NCBI GenBank assembly: GCA_023130215.1
Contig: JAGMAN010000084.1
Span: 1-12,278 of the forward strand
From: a bacterium
GTDB lineage: Bacteria > NPL-UPA2 > JAGMAN01
Direction: 5' to 3'
DNA length: 12,278 nucleotides
The first letter of the stretch is position 1. Each line of letters starts with the position of its first letter. The notes under the pieces are model-generated. The model made no database searches. It saw nothing but the letters and a program-made list of their open reading frames with translations, and had not been told where the DNA came from. Shown one piece after another: positions 1-5,604 of the stretch. Both the position numbers and the translations under genes were made by a program.

Positions 1-1098
1 AAGGAACAAGGGCAAAGAGAGCCTTTGACCGAAGCTATCTTAGAGGAGGTGGCTAAGCTGAATAGTATTATCTCCCGCTTTCTTGACCGCACTCGCCCGG
101 CGATAGGATACCCGGAGGACCGAAAGTTAGATTACCAGGATATTGTTGGTGAGAGCAAGAGAATGAAAGAGGTATATGAGAGGATAGACAAGATTGCTAA
201 GACCAATAGCACTGTCCTTATCTGTGGGGAAAGCGGCACCGGGAAGGAGTTGGTAGCTCGAGCTATCCACCATAGAGGTCTTCGGCGGGATAATCCCTTT
301 GTGGCTATTGATTGCGGAGCGCTCCCTGAGAGTTTATTGGAGAGTGAACTCTTTGGTCATGTGAAAGGAGCTTTTACCGGAGCTTTTAAGGCGAAAGAAG
401 GACTATTTAAGATAGCTCAGGGAGGAACTATCTTCCTGGATGAGGTAGGAATGACCAGTTCGGCTATCCAGATGAAACTCCTCAGGGTTCTTCAGGAAAG
501 AGAGTTGCGTCCAGTAGGAGGCACAGAGGGAATCAAGGTAGATGTGAGAGTAATTGCCGCTACCAATACAGATTTGGAAGGAGCTGTCCGCCGAGGCGGA
601 TTTCGGAAAGACCTCTTCTATCGCCTTAGTGTTATTCCCCTTCACCTTCCACCCTTAAGAGAAAGGAGGGAAGACATTCCTCTCTTAGTTGAGCATTTTC
701 TGAGGAAATATCAGTCAAGCAATTTACACGAAGGAGTGCTCCCCTTTCGGGGAGCGTCGGTTGACCATCCAACTAAGACAGCTTCCCCGGAAGCGATAAA
801 GATTCTCTGCAGGTACCACTGGCCTGGCAATGTGAGAGAATTGGAGAATGTGGTGGAGAGGGCAGTGGCTCTATCCGATAATACCTCTATTTCTCCCTCA
901 GACCTGCCGGAGGAGATCCAAAAGGGAAGCAAGAAGAAGGCTGAGGGGGGTTCTTTGCGGGATTTGGTGGAGGAGTTTGAGTGTAGTCTTATCAATGAGA
1001 CACTGAGAGAAGTTGATGGAAATAAATATCAAACTGCAAAAAGACTTGGCCTCTCCCGCCAGGACCTTCAGTATAAAGTAAAGAAGTATAGACTGTAG
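1..1098 (+). CDS. Sigma-54-dependent transcriptional activator, AAA+ and Fis-type HTH, 5' end missing
   Basis: The frame is open to base 1, so the gene begins upstream; 365 residues are visible. Residues are numbered from base 1. The AAA+ domain has Walker A GESGTGKE (from residue 76), the sigma-54-contacting GAFTGA loop (123-128), Walker B ending in Asp147-Glu148, the FRKDLFYRL arginine-finger region and the sensor II segment WPGNVRELENV. The C-terminus is a Fis-type helix-turn-helix (QTAKRLGLSRQDLQYKVKKY). Proteins of this family bind upstream sites and use ATP to open RNAP-sigma-54 promoters. The sequence before the AAA+ domain (EEVAKLNSIISRFLDRTRP) does not look like the end of a receiver domain; it resembles HisKA helix 2 of a sensor kinase. 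About 13 extra residues lie between HFLRKY and SPEA (near 242-260). A consensus sigma-54 promoter before the next gene suggests a PilR-like role in pilin control. The family call is certain; the specific target is inferred. Confidence 0.95.
   Translation, partial: KEQGQREPLTEAILEEVAKLNSIISRFLDRTRPAIGYPEDRKLDYQDIVGESKRMKEVYERIDKIAKTNSTVLICGESGTGKELVARAIHHRGLRRDNPFVAIDCGALPESLLESELFGHVKGAFTGAFKAKEGLFKIAQGGTIFLDEVGMTSSAIQMKLLRVLQERELRPVGGTEGIKVDVRVIAATNTDLEGAVRRGGFRKDLFYRLSVIPLHLPPLRERREDIPLLVEHFLRKYQSSNLHEGVLPFRGASVDHPTKTASPEAIKILCRYHWPGNVRELENVVERAVALSDNTSISPSDLPEEIQKGSKKKAEGGSLRDLVEEFECSLINETLREVDGNKYQTAKRLGLSRQDLQYKVKKYRL
733..775. repeat. Palindromic insertion inside the activator coding sequence
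   Basis: Bases 738-755 form a perfect 7-bp hairpin (GCTCCCC, loop TTTC, GGGGAGC), followed by a weaker stem GTTG/CAAC around 760-773. The segment encodes roughly the extra residues GVLPFRGASVDHPTKT that typical NtrC/PilR AAA+ domains lack at this point. By comparison with the usual spacing between HFL and WPGNVR (about 35 residues, here 48), the excess is about 13 codons and keeps frame. It may be a small mobile palindromic element that tolerates insertion in genes. No second copy is in the window. Confidence 0.45.
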
Positions 1099-1142
1099 TA
1101 AAAATATTTTTACATCTGCAAAAATTTTTACAATGTCAGATG
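1098..1142. promoter_or_regulatory. Paired palindromic upstream activator sites
   Basis: Bases 1098-1113 are a perfect 16-bp palindrome, GTAAAAATATTTTTAC, overlapping the last base of the activator stop codon. A near-copy, GCAAAAATTTTTAC, is at 1118-1131, and TTTTTACA recurs 18 bp apart (1107, 1125). An outer inverted repeat CATCTG/CAGATG spans 1113-1118 and 1137-1142. The two sites are about two helical turns apart and 110-145 bp upstream of the -24 element, where sigma-54 enhancer sites normally lie. Binding by the adjacent activator is inferred from position and symmetry. Confidence 0.6.
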
Positions 1143-1189
1143 AACTGCATGGCTAATGAAAGAGGAGCATATAAACATAAGTCACGAAA

Positions 1190-1202
1190 ATTCAATTAGT
1201 TA
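1190..1202 (+). promoter_or_regulatory. IHF-like DNA-bending site
   Basis: ATTCAATTAGTTA matches the E. coli IHF consensus WATCAANNNNTTR with one mismatch. It lies between the paired upstream palindromes and the -24/-12 promoter, the usual place for IHF to bend DNA and bring the activator to RNAP-sigma-54. The region is AT-rich, so a chance match is possible. Confidence 0.35.
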
Positions 1203-1240
1203 ATTAAAGAGAAGTTGACTTTGAGAAAGATGAAAACAAG

Positions 1241-1256
1241 TGGCACAAAACTTGCA
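1241..1256 (+). promoter_or_regulatory. Sigma-54 (-24/-12) promoter of the pilin gene
   Basis: TGGCAC at 1241-1246, a 5-base gap and TTGCA at 1252-1256 match the TGGCAC-N5-TTGC consensus exactly. The invariant GG (1242-1243) and GC (1254-1255) are 10 bases apart, as required. The predicted start near 1267 leaves a leader of about 50 nt before the pilin start codon. Confidence 0.88.
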
Positions 1257-1315
1257 AGTAATATTACTGGGTAAAGAGGAATACAAGAAGAGAAAAAGTG
1301 AGGAGGTGAATCAAG

Positions 1316-1699
1316 ATGAAGCTAAAGAGAAATGGTTTTACGCTGATTGAGATTATGATCGTGGTGGCTATCATTGCTCTCCTGGCCGCTATTGCCATCC
1401 CCAACTTTGTCAAGTACCGAAATCGGGCCAGGGTAGGTGCCTGTGTAGCCAATAGGACTCAAATTGCCAGGGCAGCAGAGAGCTACATTATGGAGTATAA
1501 CATAGATATGACTGCCTTTGCAGGTTACGGGGCCAGTACCATTGCGGGTTATCTAGCTCCTGCTGATGGGACTGGTTACATTAAGGAGTTCCCGAGTTGC
1601 CCATCCGCGGGTACTTATACCTACACTGAGTCAAATGAGATCTTAACGGTAGCATGTAGCGAGGGCGACCATCCCGACGTTACTGCTGCAGGTGAATAG
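1316..1699 (+). CDS. Type IV major-type prepilin
   Basis: This 127-residue prepilin has a short basic leader (MKLKRNG), a prepilin-peptidase cleavage site after Gly7 and the mature N-terminus FTLIE with Glu5. About 20 hydrophobic residues follow, ending in IAIPNF: the assembly helix of pilins and pseudopilins. The small globular part has cysteines at 43, 95 and 114 (mature 36, 88, 107) and the motif SCPSAGTYTY seen in many short environmental pilins. A strong ribosome site AGGAGGTGA (1301-1309) sets the ATG at 1316. It is the only gene between a sigma-54 promoter and a terminator, which suggests high, regulated expression like pilA. A T2SS pseudopilin GspG is possible by sequence alone, but the nearby pilMNOPQ favours T4P. 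Confidence 0.93.
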   Translation: MKLKRNGFTLIEIMIVVAIIALLAAIAIPNFVKYRNRARVGACVANRTQIARAAESYIMEYNIDMTAFAGYGASTIAGYLAPADGTGYIKEFPSCPSAGTYTYTESNEILTVACSEGDHPDVTAAGE

Positions 1700-1715
1700 T
1701 TACGACTCATAAGCC

Positions 1716-1754
1716 AAAAAAAGGAGGTTATGGAAAGCCATACCTCCTTTTTTT
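1716..1754 (+). terminator. Intrinsic terminator after the pilin gene
   Basis: Seven A's and GGAGGTTATGG (1716-1733) pair with CCATACCTCC and seven T's (1738-1754) around an AAAG loop, with one bulged T. The long stem with a U-run is a classical Rho-independent terminator. The A-run makes it potentially bidirectional. It isolates the pilin transcript from the minor pilin operon. Confidence 0.92.
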
Positions 1755-1791
1755 AATCCCTTCCCATTTCCAAAGGACAGGGACAAGAGAA

Positions 1792-1820
1792 TTGACAAAA
1801 TCAGCTATTTTGGGTATAAT
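1792..1820 (+). promoter_or_regulatory. Sigma-70 promoter of the minor pilin operon
   Basis: TTGACA (1792-1797) and TATAAT (1815-1820) are both perfect consensus hexamers with a 17-bp spacer. A start near 1827 gives a leader of about 16 nt containing AAGGGG and the ATG at 1843. It implies constitutive minor pilin expression, in contrast to the sigma-54 pilin. Confidence 0.88.
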
Positions 1821-1842
1821 TAAGGTGAGAAGGGGAATAGTT

Positions 1843-2271
1843 ATGGAGCGGAAAGGATTTACGCTGATAGAGGTTGTAATGTCCATGTTAATCCTGGGGA
1901 TTGCCTTGATCGGGATACTGGGTGCCTTTGTTATGGGAAAGGCGAATATCGTAAGGGCAAGACATAGACTGGAGGTAGCATGCCTTCTTCAGCAGACGAT
2001 GGAGTACTTACAGGATGTAAGTTATGGAAGCATCACCAACAGTAATTACCCAGAGGAACCTGTCACCATAGATGATGCTGGCACCACGACCACATCCGAT
2101 GATCTTATTGGCACCAGGTTAGCCAGGCCACCATTACCAGTGAGTGCTATCGCCGGCGCGGACGGACTCTATAAATCTGTAACCGTTAAAATCAAATGGA
2201 CAGAACGCTCTTGGGGAGGAGGTGAGCAGGGGGTAAGTGAGGAGTTAATCACTTACTTTCGCAAGGAATGA
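1843..2271 (+). CDS. Minor pilin, PilV type
   Basis: This 142-residue protein begins MERKG and then FTLIEVVMSMLILGIALIGI, a prepilin leader cut after Gly5 with Glu at mature position 5. The pattern FTLIEVVMSMLILGI is typical of PilV/GspI-like minor pilins. The remainder is a small polar domain ending in a beta-rich stretch (KSVTVKIKWTERSW). The ATG at 1843 is preceded by AAGGGG; an upstream in-frame TTG at 1792 lies in the -35 box and cannot be used. It is the first gene of the V-W-X series and overlaps the next by ATGA. Minor pilins form a priming complex at the pilus tip. Confidence 0.85.
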   Translation: MERKGFTLIEVVMSMLILGIALIGILGAFVMGKANIVRARHRLEVACLLQQTMEYLQDVSYGSITNSNYPEEPVTIDDAGTTTTSDDLIGTRLARPPLPVSAIAGADGLYKSVTVKIKWTERSWGGGEQGVSEELITYFRKE

Positions 2272-2765
2272 GAGAGGATGGGGTTACCTTAGTAGAGGTC
2301 TTGGTGGTCTCTGTAATCATAATTATAGTCCTAATAGCTGCCACAACTCTCTATCTTGCGTCTGAGACAGTCTGGCATGAGTCTACTGTGCAGGGTCGCC
2401 TGCAGCAGAATGCCAGTATCGTTATGCAGAAGATGATAAAAGGGGTAGAGAAAGGGGTCTATGGGATCAGGGATTCCAAGACAATAAATTACTACCCGCC
2501 CGCTGAAAATTACGGAGTAGAATTTACCGGAATAGATATACCTACTAACATAAATAGGAGGTTTTATCGGAGCGGCTCCGGAAGCGGGTCAGAAATTAAA
2601 TATTGGGACGGGTCTGCTGAATCCACGCTCGCGGAAGATATAAGCAATTTGACATTTACGAAACACGGTAGCGAAAGGCTCACCATAGACTTTACGATGT
2701 CGCGGACTGTCGGGAATAAGGATGTAAATATAACTCTAAAAACGGATGTTACCATACGGAATTGA
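2268..2765 (+). CDS. Minor pilin, PilW type
   Basis: This 165-residue prepilin has the leader MREDG and mature start VTLVE (Glu5 kept), then a strongly hydrophobic helix VLVVSVIIIIVLIAATTLYL. An amphipathic continuation (QGRLQQNASIVMQKMIKGVEKG) and a C-terminal beta domain follow. This matches PilW/GspJ-like minor pilins in size, order and N-terminal pattern. The leader holds acidic residues (Glu3, Asp4) where most prepilins are basic. The ATG overlaps the stop of the preceding gene, so translation is probably coupled. The C-terminal domain gives no specific hint of ligand. Confidence 0.8.
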   Translation: MREDGVTLVEVLVVSVIIIIVLIAATTLYLASETVWHESTVQGRLQQNASIVMQKMIKGVEKGVYGIRDSKTINYYPPAENYGVEFTGIDIPTNINRRFYRSGSGSGSEIKYWDGSAESTLAEDISNLTFTKHGSERLTIDFTMSRTVGNKDVNITLKTDVTIRN

Positions 2766-2778
2766 GGTGGTGAGAAAA

Positions 2779-4344
2779 GTGAACAAGAAGGGAGTAGTTT
2801 TTATCTCTGTGATGTGCATTATATTGGTCTTAGGCATTGGAATAACCGCCTTTATGACATTTAGCAAGAATGAGATATATACTACCAGGCGGAGGATTGA
2901 ATCGACAAAGGCCTTCTATCTTGCCCAGGCAGGTTTGAATAGAGCACTATATGATTTAAAGGAAGAGTTCGAGGCTGATGATGGCGACGACAACTGGAAT
3001 GACGGCGATATAAATGGCACAAGCGCAGGACCTAATTCAAGTAGCTTCTATCCCCTTTATTCCTCCTCATTAGGCGACGGCACCTATACTGTTAGCCTAA
3101 AGAATGTAGGTACCACAACCGATGAGATCCGGGTAAAATCAAGCGGGACTGTGGGCTCAAGGACCAGGACCATCCAGGCCGATGTAAAAGCAAGTAATAT
3201 CTCTCCCTGGAATAATGCCGTCTTTGCTGGAGCTGGGTCGGGCAGTACTACCGTAACTGGAGGTGTCTTCATCCACGGCTCAGTCCATATCCTGGGCACT
3301 GACCTTGCCTCAACAGACGTTGCTATAGATCTAACTGGAGGAGCGGGGATAGGGAATAATTATGACGGCCTACCAGCAGAGTTATCCTCCAGAATCCCTG
3401 ACTGCCCTACGGTCACCTTTGGAGGTGAAACGGTGGATAGCCTGAGTTCTACGTTCAGGGTCAAAAAAGGCCGGGTGGACCTTGGTGGCGCTTCCGTGAT
3501 AGGCGAACCCGATGTACCAGGTGATGCCCAAAACATTAAAGAGACGATAGATGGCTGTTATGTAGATGTGGATTCATATGATGGAGACAATGCAGCTGGC
3601 ACTTACTATGATGGATTTGGAGGAAATAAGGGAGCAAGCAATGTCAGCTCTGATAATGGAACAACCAATGCCTATGATTTAGGCAAGGCGGCCGCATTTC
3701 CAAGTTTAGACGACGCTTATGATAGCGACTCCTCTTATCGGGAGCACTTGACTGATGAATCACTCTCCATAAGCGAAGATACGCTTTCAAATATAAACTC
3801 GACCACCCCCGACTTCAGTTACTCTGATGCCAAAGGAAGCATTAGTTGGGTTCAAGCCACATCTATCCTTAACATCAGCGGTATCGTGCGTATATACGAC
3901 GGTACAGATGCTGATACAGTTGGTGATTTCTCTCTCGGTGCTAATTTCGATCTCAGTAATAATGTAGACATCGAATATACCGGCAAAGGAACTATCTTTA
4001 CGGATAATATCGAGGTTCATGGTGACTTGCTTTCGAAGTATGATGCAGCAATACGGACATTCCCTGACACACATTGTCTTGGTCTAGTTGCCGATGGAGA
4101 TATGAACCTTGCCAGCCCAGGCGATGCCCAACTTAAGATGACAGGGGCATTCTATGCTGAGGGTACGATCACTAGTGCAATGCAGAATGATATTGCTGGC
4201 ACATTCGTAGCCAATTATTTTAATATGGGATCCCAGGTACCAAAGATTTACTATGTCCCTAGCTTATTGGGCAATCTGCCTCCTGGTATGCCTGAAGCGG
4301 AGTCCAACTGGACTGTTACAACAAGTAACTGGCATGAGATATAA
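2779..4344 (+). CDS. Large minor pilin, PilX type with long beta-rich C-terminal region
   Basis: Starting at GTG 2779 (GAGGTGG at 2764-2770), the 521-residue product opens MNKKGVVFISVMCIILVLG: a short leader, cleavage after Gly5, and Ser instead of Glu at mature position 5, as is usual for PilX/GspK-type pilins. A helix with TKAFYLAQAGLNRALYDL follows, the conserved signature of this class. The remaining roughly 420 residues are acidic, rich in Gly, Ser, Asp and Thr, and look like a beta-solenoid or sandwich (for example GTIFTDNIEVHGDLL near 404-418 and GLVADGDMNL near 437). Related long PilX-like proteins occur in many environmental bacteria and carry a domain of unknown function. It is over twice the length of a classical PilX. 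A tip adhesin role is plausible but inferred. An upstream in-frame ATG at 2746 would give a leader too long and poorly placed. Confidence 0.82.
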   Translation: MNKKGVVFISVMCIILVLGIGITAFMTFSKNEIYTTRRRIESTKAFYLAQAGLNRALYDLKEEFEADDGDDNWNDGDINGTSAGPNSSSFYPLYSSSLGDGTYTVSLKNVGTTTDEIRVKSSGTVGSRTRTIQADVKASNISPWNNAVFAGAGSGSTTVTGGVFIHGSVHILGTDLASTDVAIDLTGGAGIGNNYDGLPAELSSRIPDCPTVTFGGETVDSLSSTFRVKKGRVDLGGASVIGEPDVPGDAQNIKETIDGCYVDVDSYDGDNAAGTYYDGFGGNKGASNVSSDNGTTNAYDLGKAAAFPSLDDAYDSDSSYREHLTDESLSISEDTLSNINSTTPDFSYSDAKGSISWVQATSILNISGIVRIYDGTDADTVGDFSLGANFDLSNNVDIEYTGKGTIFTDNIEVHGDLLSKYDAAIRTFPDTHCLGLVADGDMNLASPGDAQLKMTGAFYAEGTITSAMQNDIAGTFVANYFNMGSQVPKIYYVPSLLGNLPPGMPEAESNWTVTTSNWHEI

Positions 4345-4348
4345 GGAC

Positions 4349-4377
4349 TTGACGATTTACATCGCGTGAGGTGTATT
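4349..4377 (+). promoter_or_regulatory. Possible sigma-70 promoter before the second small pilin
   Basis: TTGACG (4349-4354), a 17-bp spacer and TGTATT (4372-4377) match consensus 5/6 and 4/6. It starts 5 bp after the PilX-type gene stops. A start near 4384 would allow separate expression of the downstream pilin. It is weaker than the promoter at 1792. Confidence 0.5.
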
Positions 4378-4403
4378 TATATAGAGATTGGGAGGTGCCT
4401 GGA

Positions 4404-4757
4404 ATGGAAATTATTAAAAAGAAAGGCTATCTAACAGGATTTACATTAATAGAGGTTATGATAACAGTTATCATAATAGCGATATTGAGCGCTATTGCTA
4501 TTCCCAACTTCTTAAAAGGGGCTAACACGGCAAGGAAGAAGGCTTGCATAGGTAACCTGATGAAGATAGATGCAGCCAAGGAACAATATGCCTTAGATTA
4601 CAATCTTTCCTCTGGCGCTAGCGTAACAGATGCACAGATTAACACTTATATGAAAGGTGGAGCGCCAAGCTGTCCCAGTGACGGTACCTATACATACGGG
4701 AATATAGGTACAGACCCTACCTGTAGCCTGAAAGTCTCAAAGGGGCATGAGCTATAA
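4404..4757 (+). CDS. Second type IV prepilin, paralogue of the pilin at 1316
   Basis: The 117-residue product has a 12-residue leader ending YLTG, mature start FTLIEVMITVIIIAILSAIA with Glu5, and IAIPNF closing the hydrophobic helix. Cysteines at 48, 90 and 107 correspond to mature 36, 78 and 95. The first is at exactly the same mature position as in the pilin at 1316, and SCPSDGTYTY matches SCPSAGTYTY there. The C-terminal part (GTDPTCS then GHEL) is the usual ending of this short pilin family. GGGAGGTG (4390-4396) sets the ATG at 4404; a GTG at 4371 lies in the putative promoter. It closes the minor pilin operon. It may be an alternative major pilin or a core minor pilin; sequence alone does not decide. 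Confidence 0.88.
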   Translation: MEIIKKKGYLTGFTLIEVMITVIIIAILSAIAIPNFLKGANTARKKACIGNLMKIDAAKEQYALDYNLSSGASVTDAQINTYMKGGAPSCPSDGTYTYGNIGTDPTCSLKVSKGHEL

Positions 4758-4803
4758 GGATAAGGTTAGGATAAATAGTACAATTTCCATTTTTTCTGCC
4801 GAA

Positions 4804-4832
4804 ATTCCTTTTGGAGATTCCTTTTGGAGATT
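4804..4832. repeat. Short tandem repeat, 13-bp unit
   Basis: The unit ATTCCTTTTGGAG occurs twice head to tail and begins a third time. It lies in the gap between the second pilin and the PIN gene, just before a possible promoter. ATTTCCA and TGGAAAT flank it as an inverted pair. Function is unknown; it could be an operator for the TA pair or a replication-slippage duplication. Confidence 0.6.
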
Positions 4833-4836
4833 TTCC

Positions 4837-4865
4837 TTGCCATTGGAAATGATTTTTGGTAATAT
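4837..4865 (+). promoter_or_regulatory. Possible promoter of the PIN toxin-antitoxin pair
   Basis: TTGCCA (4837-4842), a 17-bp spacer and TAATAT (4860-4865) resemble a sigma-70 promoter. The predicted start near 4872 fits translation from the ATG at 4890 and excludes the upstream GTG at 4869. Confidence 0.45.
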
Positions 4866-4889
4866 ATTGTGCCAAAGATGGGGGTTGCC

Positions 4890-5363
4890 ATGAAGAAAAC
4901 CCGGATTTATGTTGACACTTCTGTAATTGGCGGTTGCTACGACCCAGAATTTAAAAAATGGTCTAAAGGGCTTCTGTCGGATTTTAAAATAGGCATATTT
5001 TCTCTGGTTATCTCCAGGCTCACAGATGCAGAGATTGAAGACGCTCCCGAGGATGTTAAAAAAGCATACAGGGAATTCAGAAACTGTGAGCATGAGTTCT
5101 TTGAATTAGACCCCGAAGCCATAAACCTTGCTGATACATATTTAAGTCATGGTATCCTATCTCCAAACTACAGAAACGATGCGCGCCACATTGCCATAGC
5201 GACTATAGCAGGGGTAGATATTTTAGTGAGTTGGAACTTCCGCCATGTTGTGCGTTTTGATAAAATCAGGCAATTTAATGCGGTAAACCTTGAAAAGGGC
5301 TATAAGACAATATCAATCTATTCCCCAAGGGAGGTGACGACCCGTGACAGTCAAAACGATTGA
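4890..5363 (+). CDS. PIN-domain ribonuclease, probable toxin of a toxin-antitoxin pair
   Basis: The 157-residue protein opens KTRIYVDTSVIGG, the first PIN strand with catalytic Asp9. Further expected acidic positions are Glu48 or Glu50 in the LTDAEIEDAP segment and Asp97 in NDARHIAIAT. The last motif reads DILVSWNFRH, with Asn116 where many PIN enzymes have Asp; Asn is common in this subgroup. PIN proteins are Mg/Mn-dependent RNases, and in TA pairs they often cleave tRNA or mRNA. GGGGG (4880-4884) marks the ATG at 4890; in-frame starts at 4869 and 4878 are less likely. A small ORF overlaps its 3' end by 20 bp in the manner of an antitoxin. It has no evident link to pili and probably inserted as a module. 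Confidence 0.82.
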   Translation: MKKTRIYVDTSVIGGCYDPEFKKWSKGLLSDFKIGIFSLVISRLTDAEIEDAPEDVKKAYREFRNCEHEFFELDPEAINLADTYLSHGILSPNYRNDARHIAIATIAGVDILVSWNFRHVVRFDKIRQFNAVNLEKGYKTISIYSPREVTTRDSQND

Positions 5364-5511
5364 ATTGGTTAGAAGGATACGCGACAAACAATATGAGCAA
5401 ACAAAAAGCTTATCCACCCAAGAACAATTAGAATACACAAAAAGGAAGTCTGAAAAATTGTCGCGAGAGTTTCGTAGCCATCGGCACCCGGCAATGAATG
5501 ACGCAAAGTGA
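5344..5511 (+). CDS. Small protein, probable antitoxin partner of the PIN protein
   Basis: A GTG start at 5344 follows a strong AAGGGAGGTGA (5327-5336) at ideal spacing, inside the end of the PIN gene. It encodes 55 residues beginning MTVKTIELVRRIRDKQYEQ, highly charged and mostly helical, ending at TGA 5509-5511. Small basic-acidic helical proteins with an ELVRRIRD-like start are, to my recollection, frequently encoded directly after PIN genes of this subgroup, giving a toxin-first order. It lacks a recognisable ribbon-helix-helix or AbrB fold, so DNA binding is uncertain. The antitoxin role is inferred from context. Confidence 0.65.
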   Translation: MTVKTIELVRRIRDKQYEQTKSLSTQEQLEYTKRKSEKLSREFRSHRHPAMNDAK

Positions 5512-5527
5512 AAAGGCCTCAACCCAT

Positions 5528-5552
5528 TTCGCCTTAGTAGCACTAAAGCGAA
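5528..5552. repeat. Hairpin between the TA pair and pilM
   Basis: TTCGCCTTAGT and ACTAAAGCGAA form an 11-bp stem with one mismatch around an AGC loop. No T-run follows, so it is not a standard terminator. It precedes the putative pilM promoter and may be an operator, an RNA-stability element or a weak Rho-dependent stop. Confidence 0.5.
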
Positions 5553-5558
5553 TCTTTG

Positions 5559-5587
5559 GTGACAGAAGCCTCTAATTGTGATAGGAT
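5559..5587 (+). promoter_or_regulatory. Possible promoter of the pilMNOPQ operon
   Basis: GTGACA (5559-5564) and an extended -10, TGaTAGGAT (core 5582-5587), are separated by 17 bp. The -35 matches 5/6 and the -10 is weaker but helped by the TG extension. Transcription would begin near 5594, just ahead of the pilM ribosome site. Confidence 0.45.
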
Positions 5588-5604
5588 TAAACGAGAAAAG
5601 GACA

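Noticed and set aside
711-995. Reverse-strand ORF through the palindromic insertion
   Set aside because: Antisense to the AAA+/HTH region without family features; noted only because the insertion is open in both directions.
1150-1200. Sixteen-codon ORF in the pilin upstream region
   Set aside because: No ribosome site, very short, and it overlaps the regulatory region; likely chance.
1792-1842. Upstream TTG start extending the PilV-type gene
   Set aside because: The TTG is the first part of a perfect -35 hexamer, the -10 lies inside the extension, and the ATG at 1843 has a ribosome site and gives a proper prepilin leader.
1316-4757. Type II secretion pseudopilin cluster (GspG-H-I-J-K)
   Set aside because: The pilin order alone could fit, but the adjacent PilM, PilN with its INLLP peptide, PilO, PilP and PilQ indicate a type IV pilus, and no gspD/E/F/L/M genes are present in the window.
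4804-4832. CRISPR-like repeat
   Set aside because: Only two head-to-tail copies of a 13-bp unit without spacers; a simple tandem repeat.
5578-5604. GTG start for pilM at 5578
   Set aside because: It lies in the putative -10 region, has no ribosome site, and PilM proteins normally start a few residues before VGLDIG, as from 5605.
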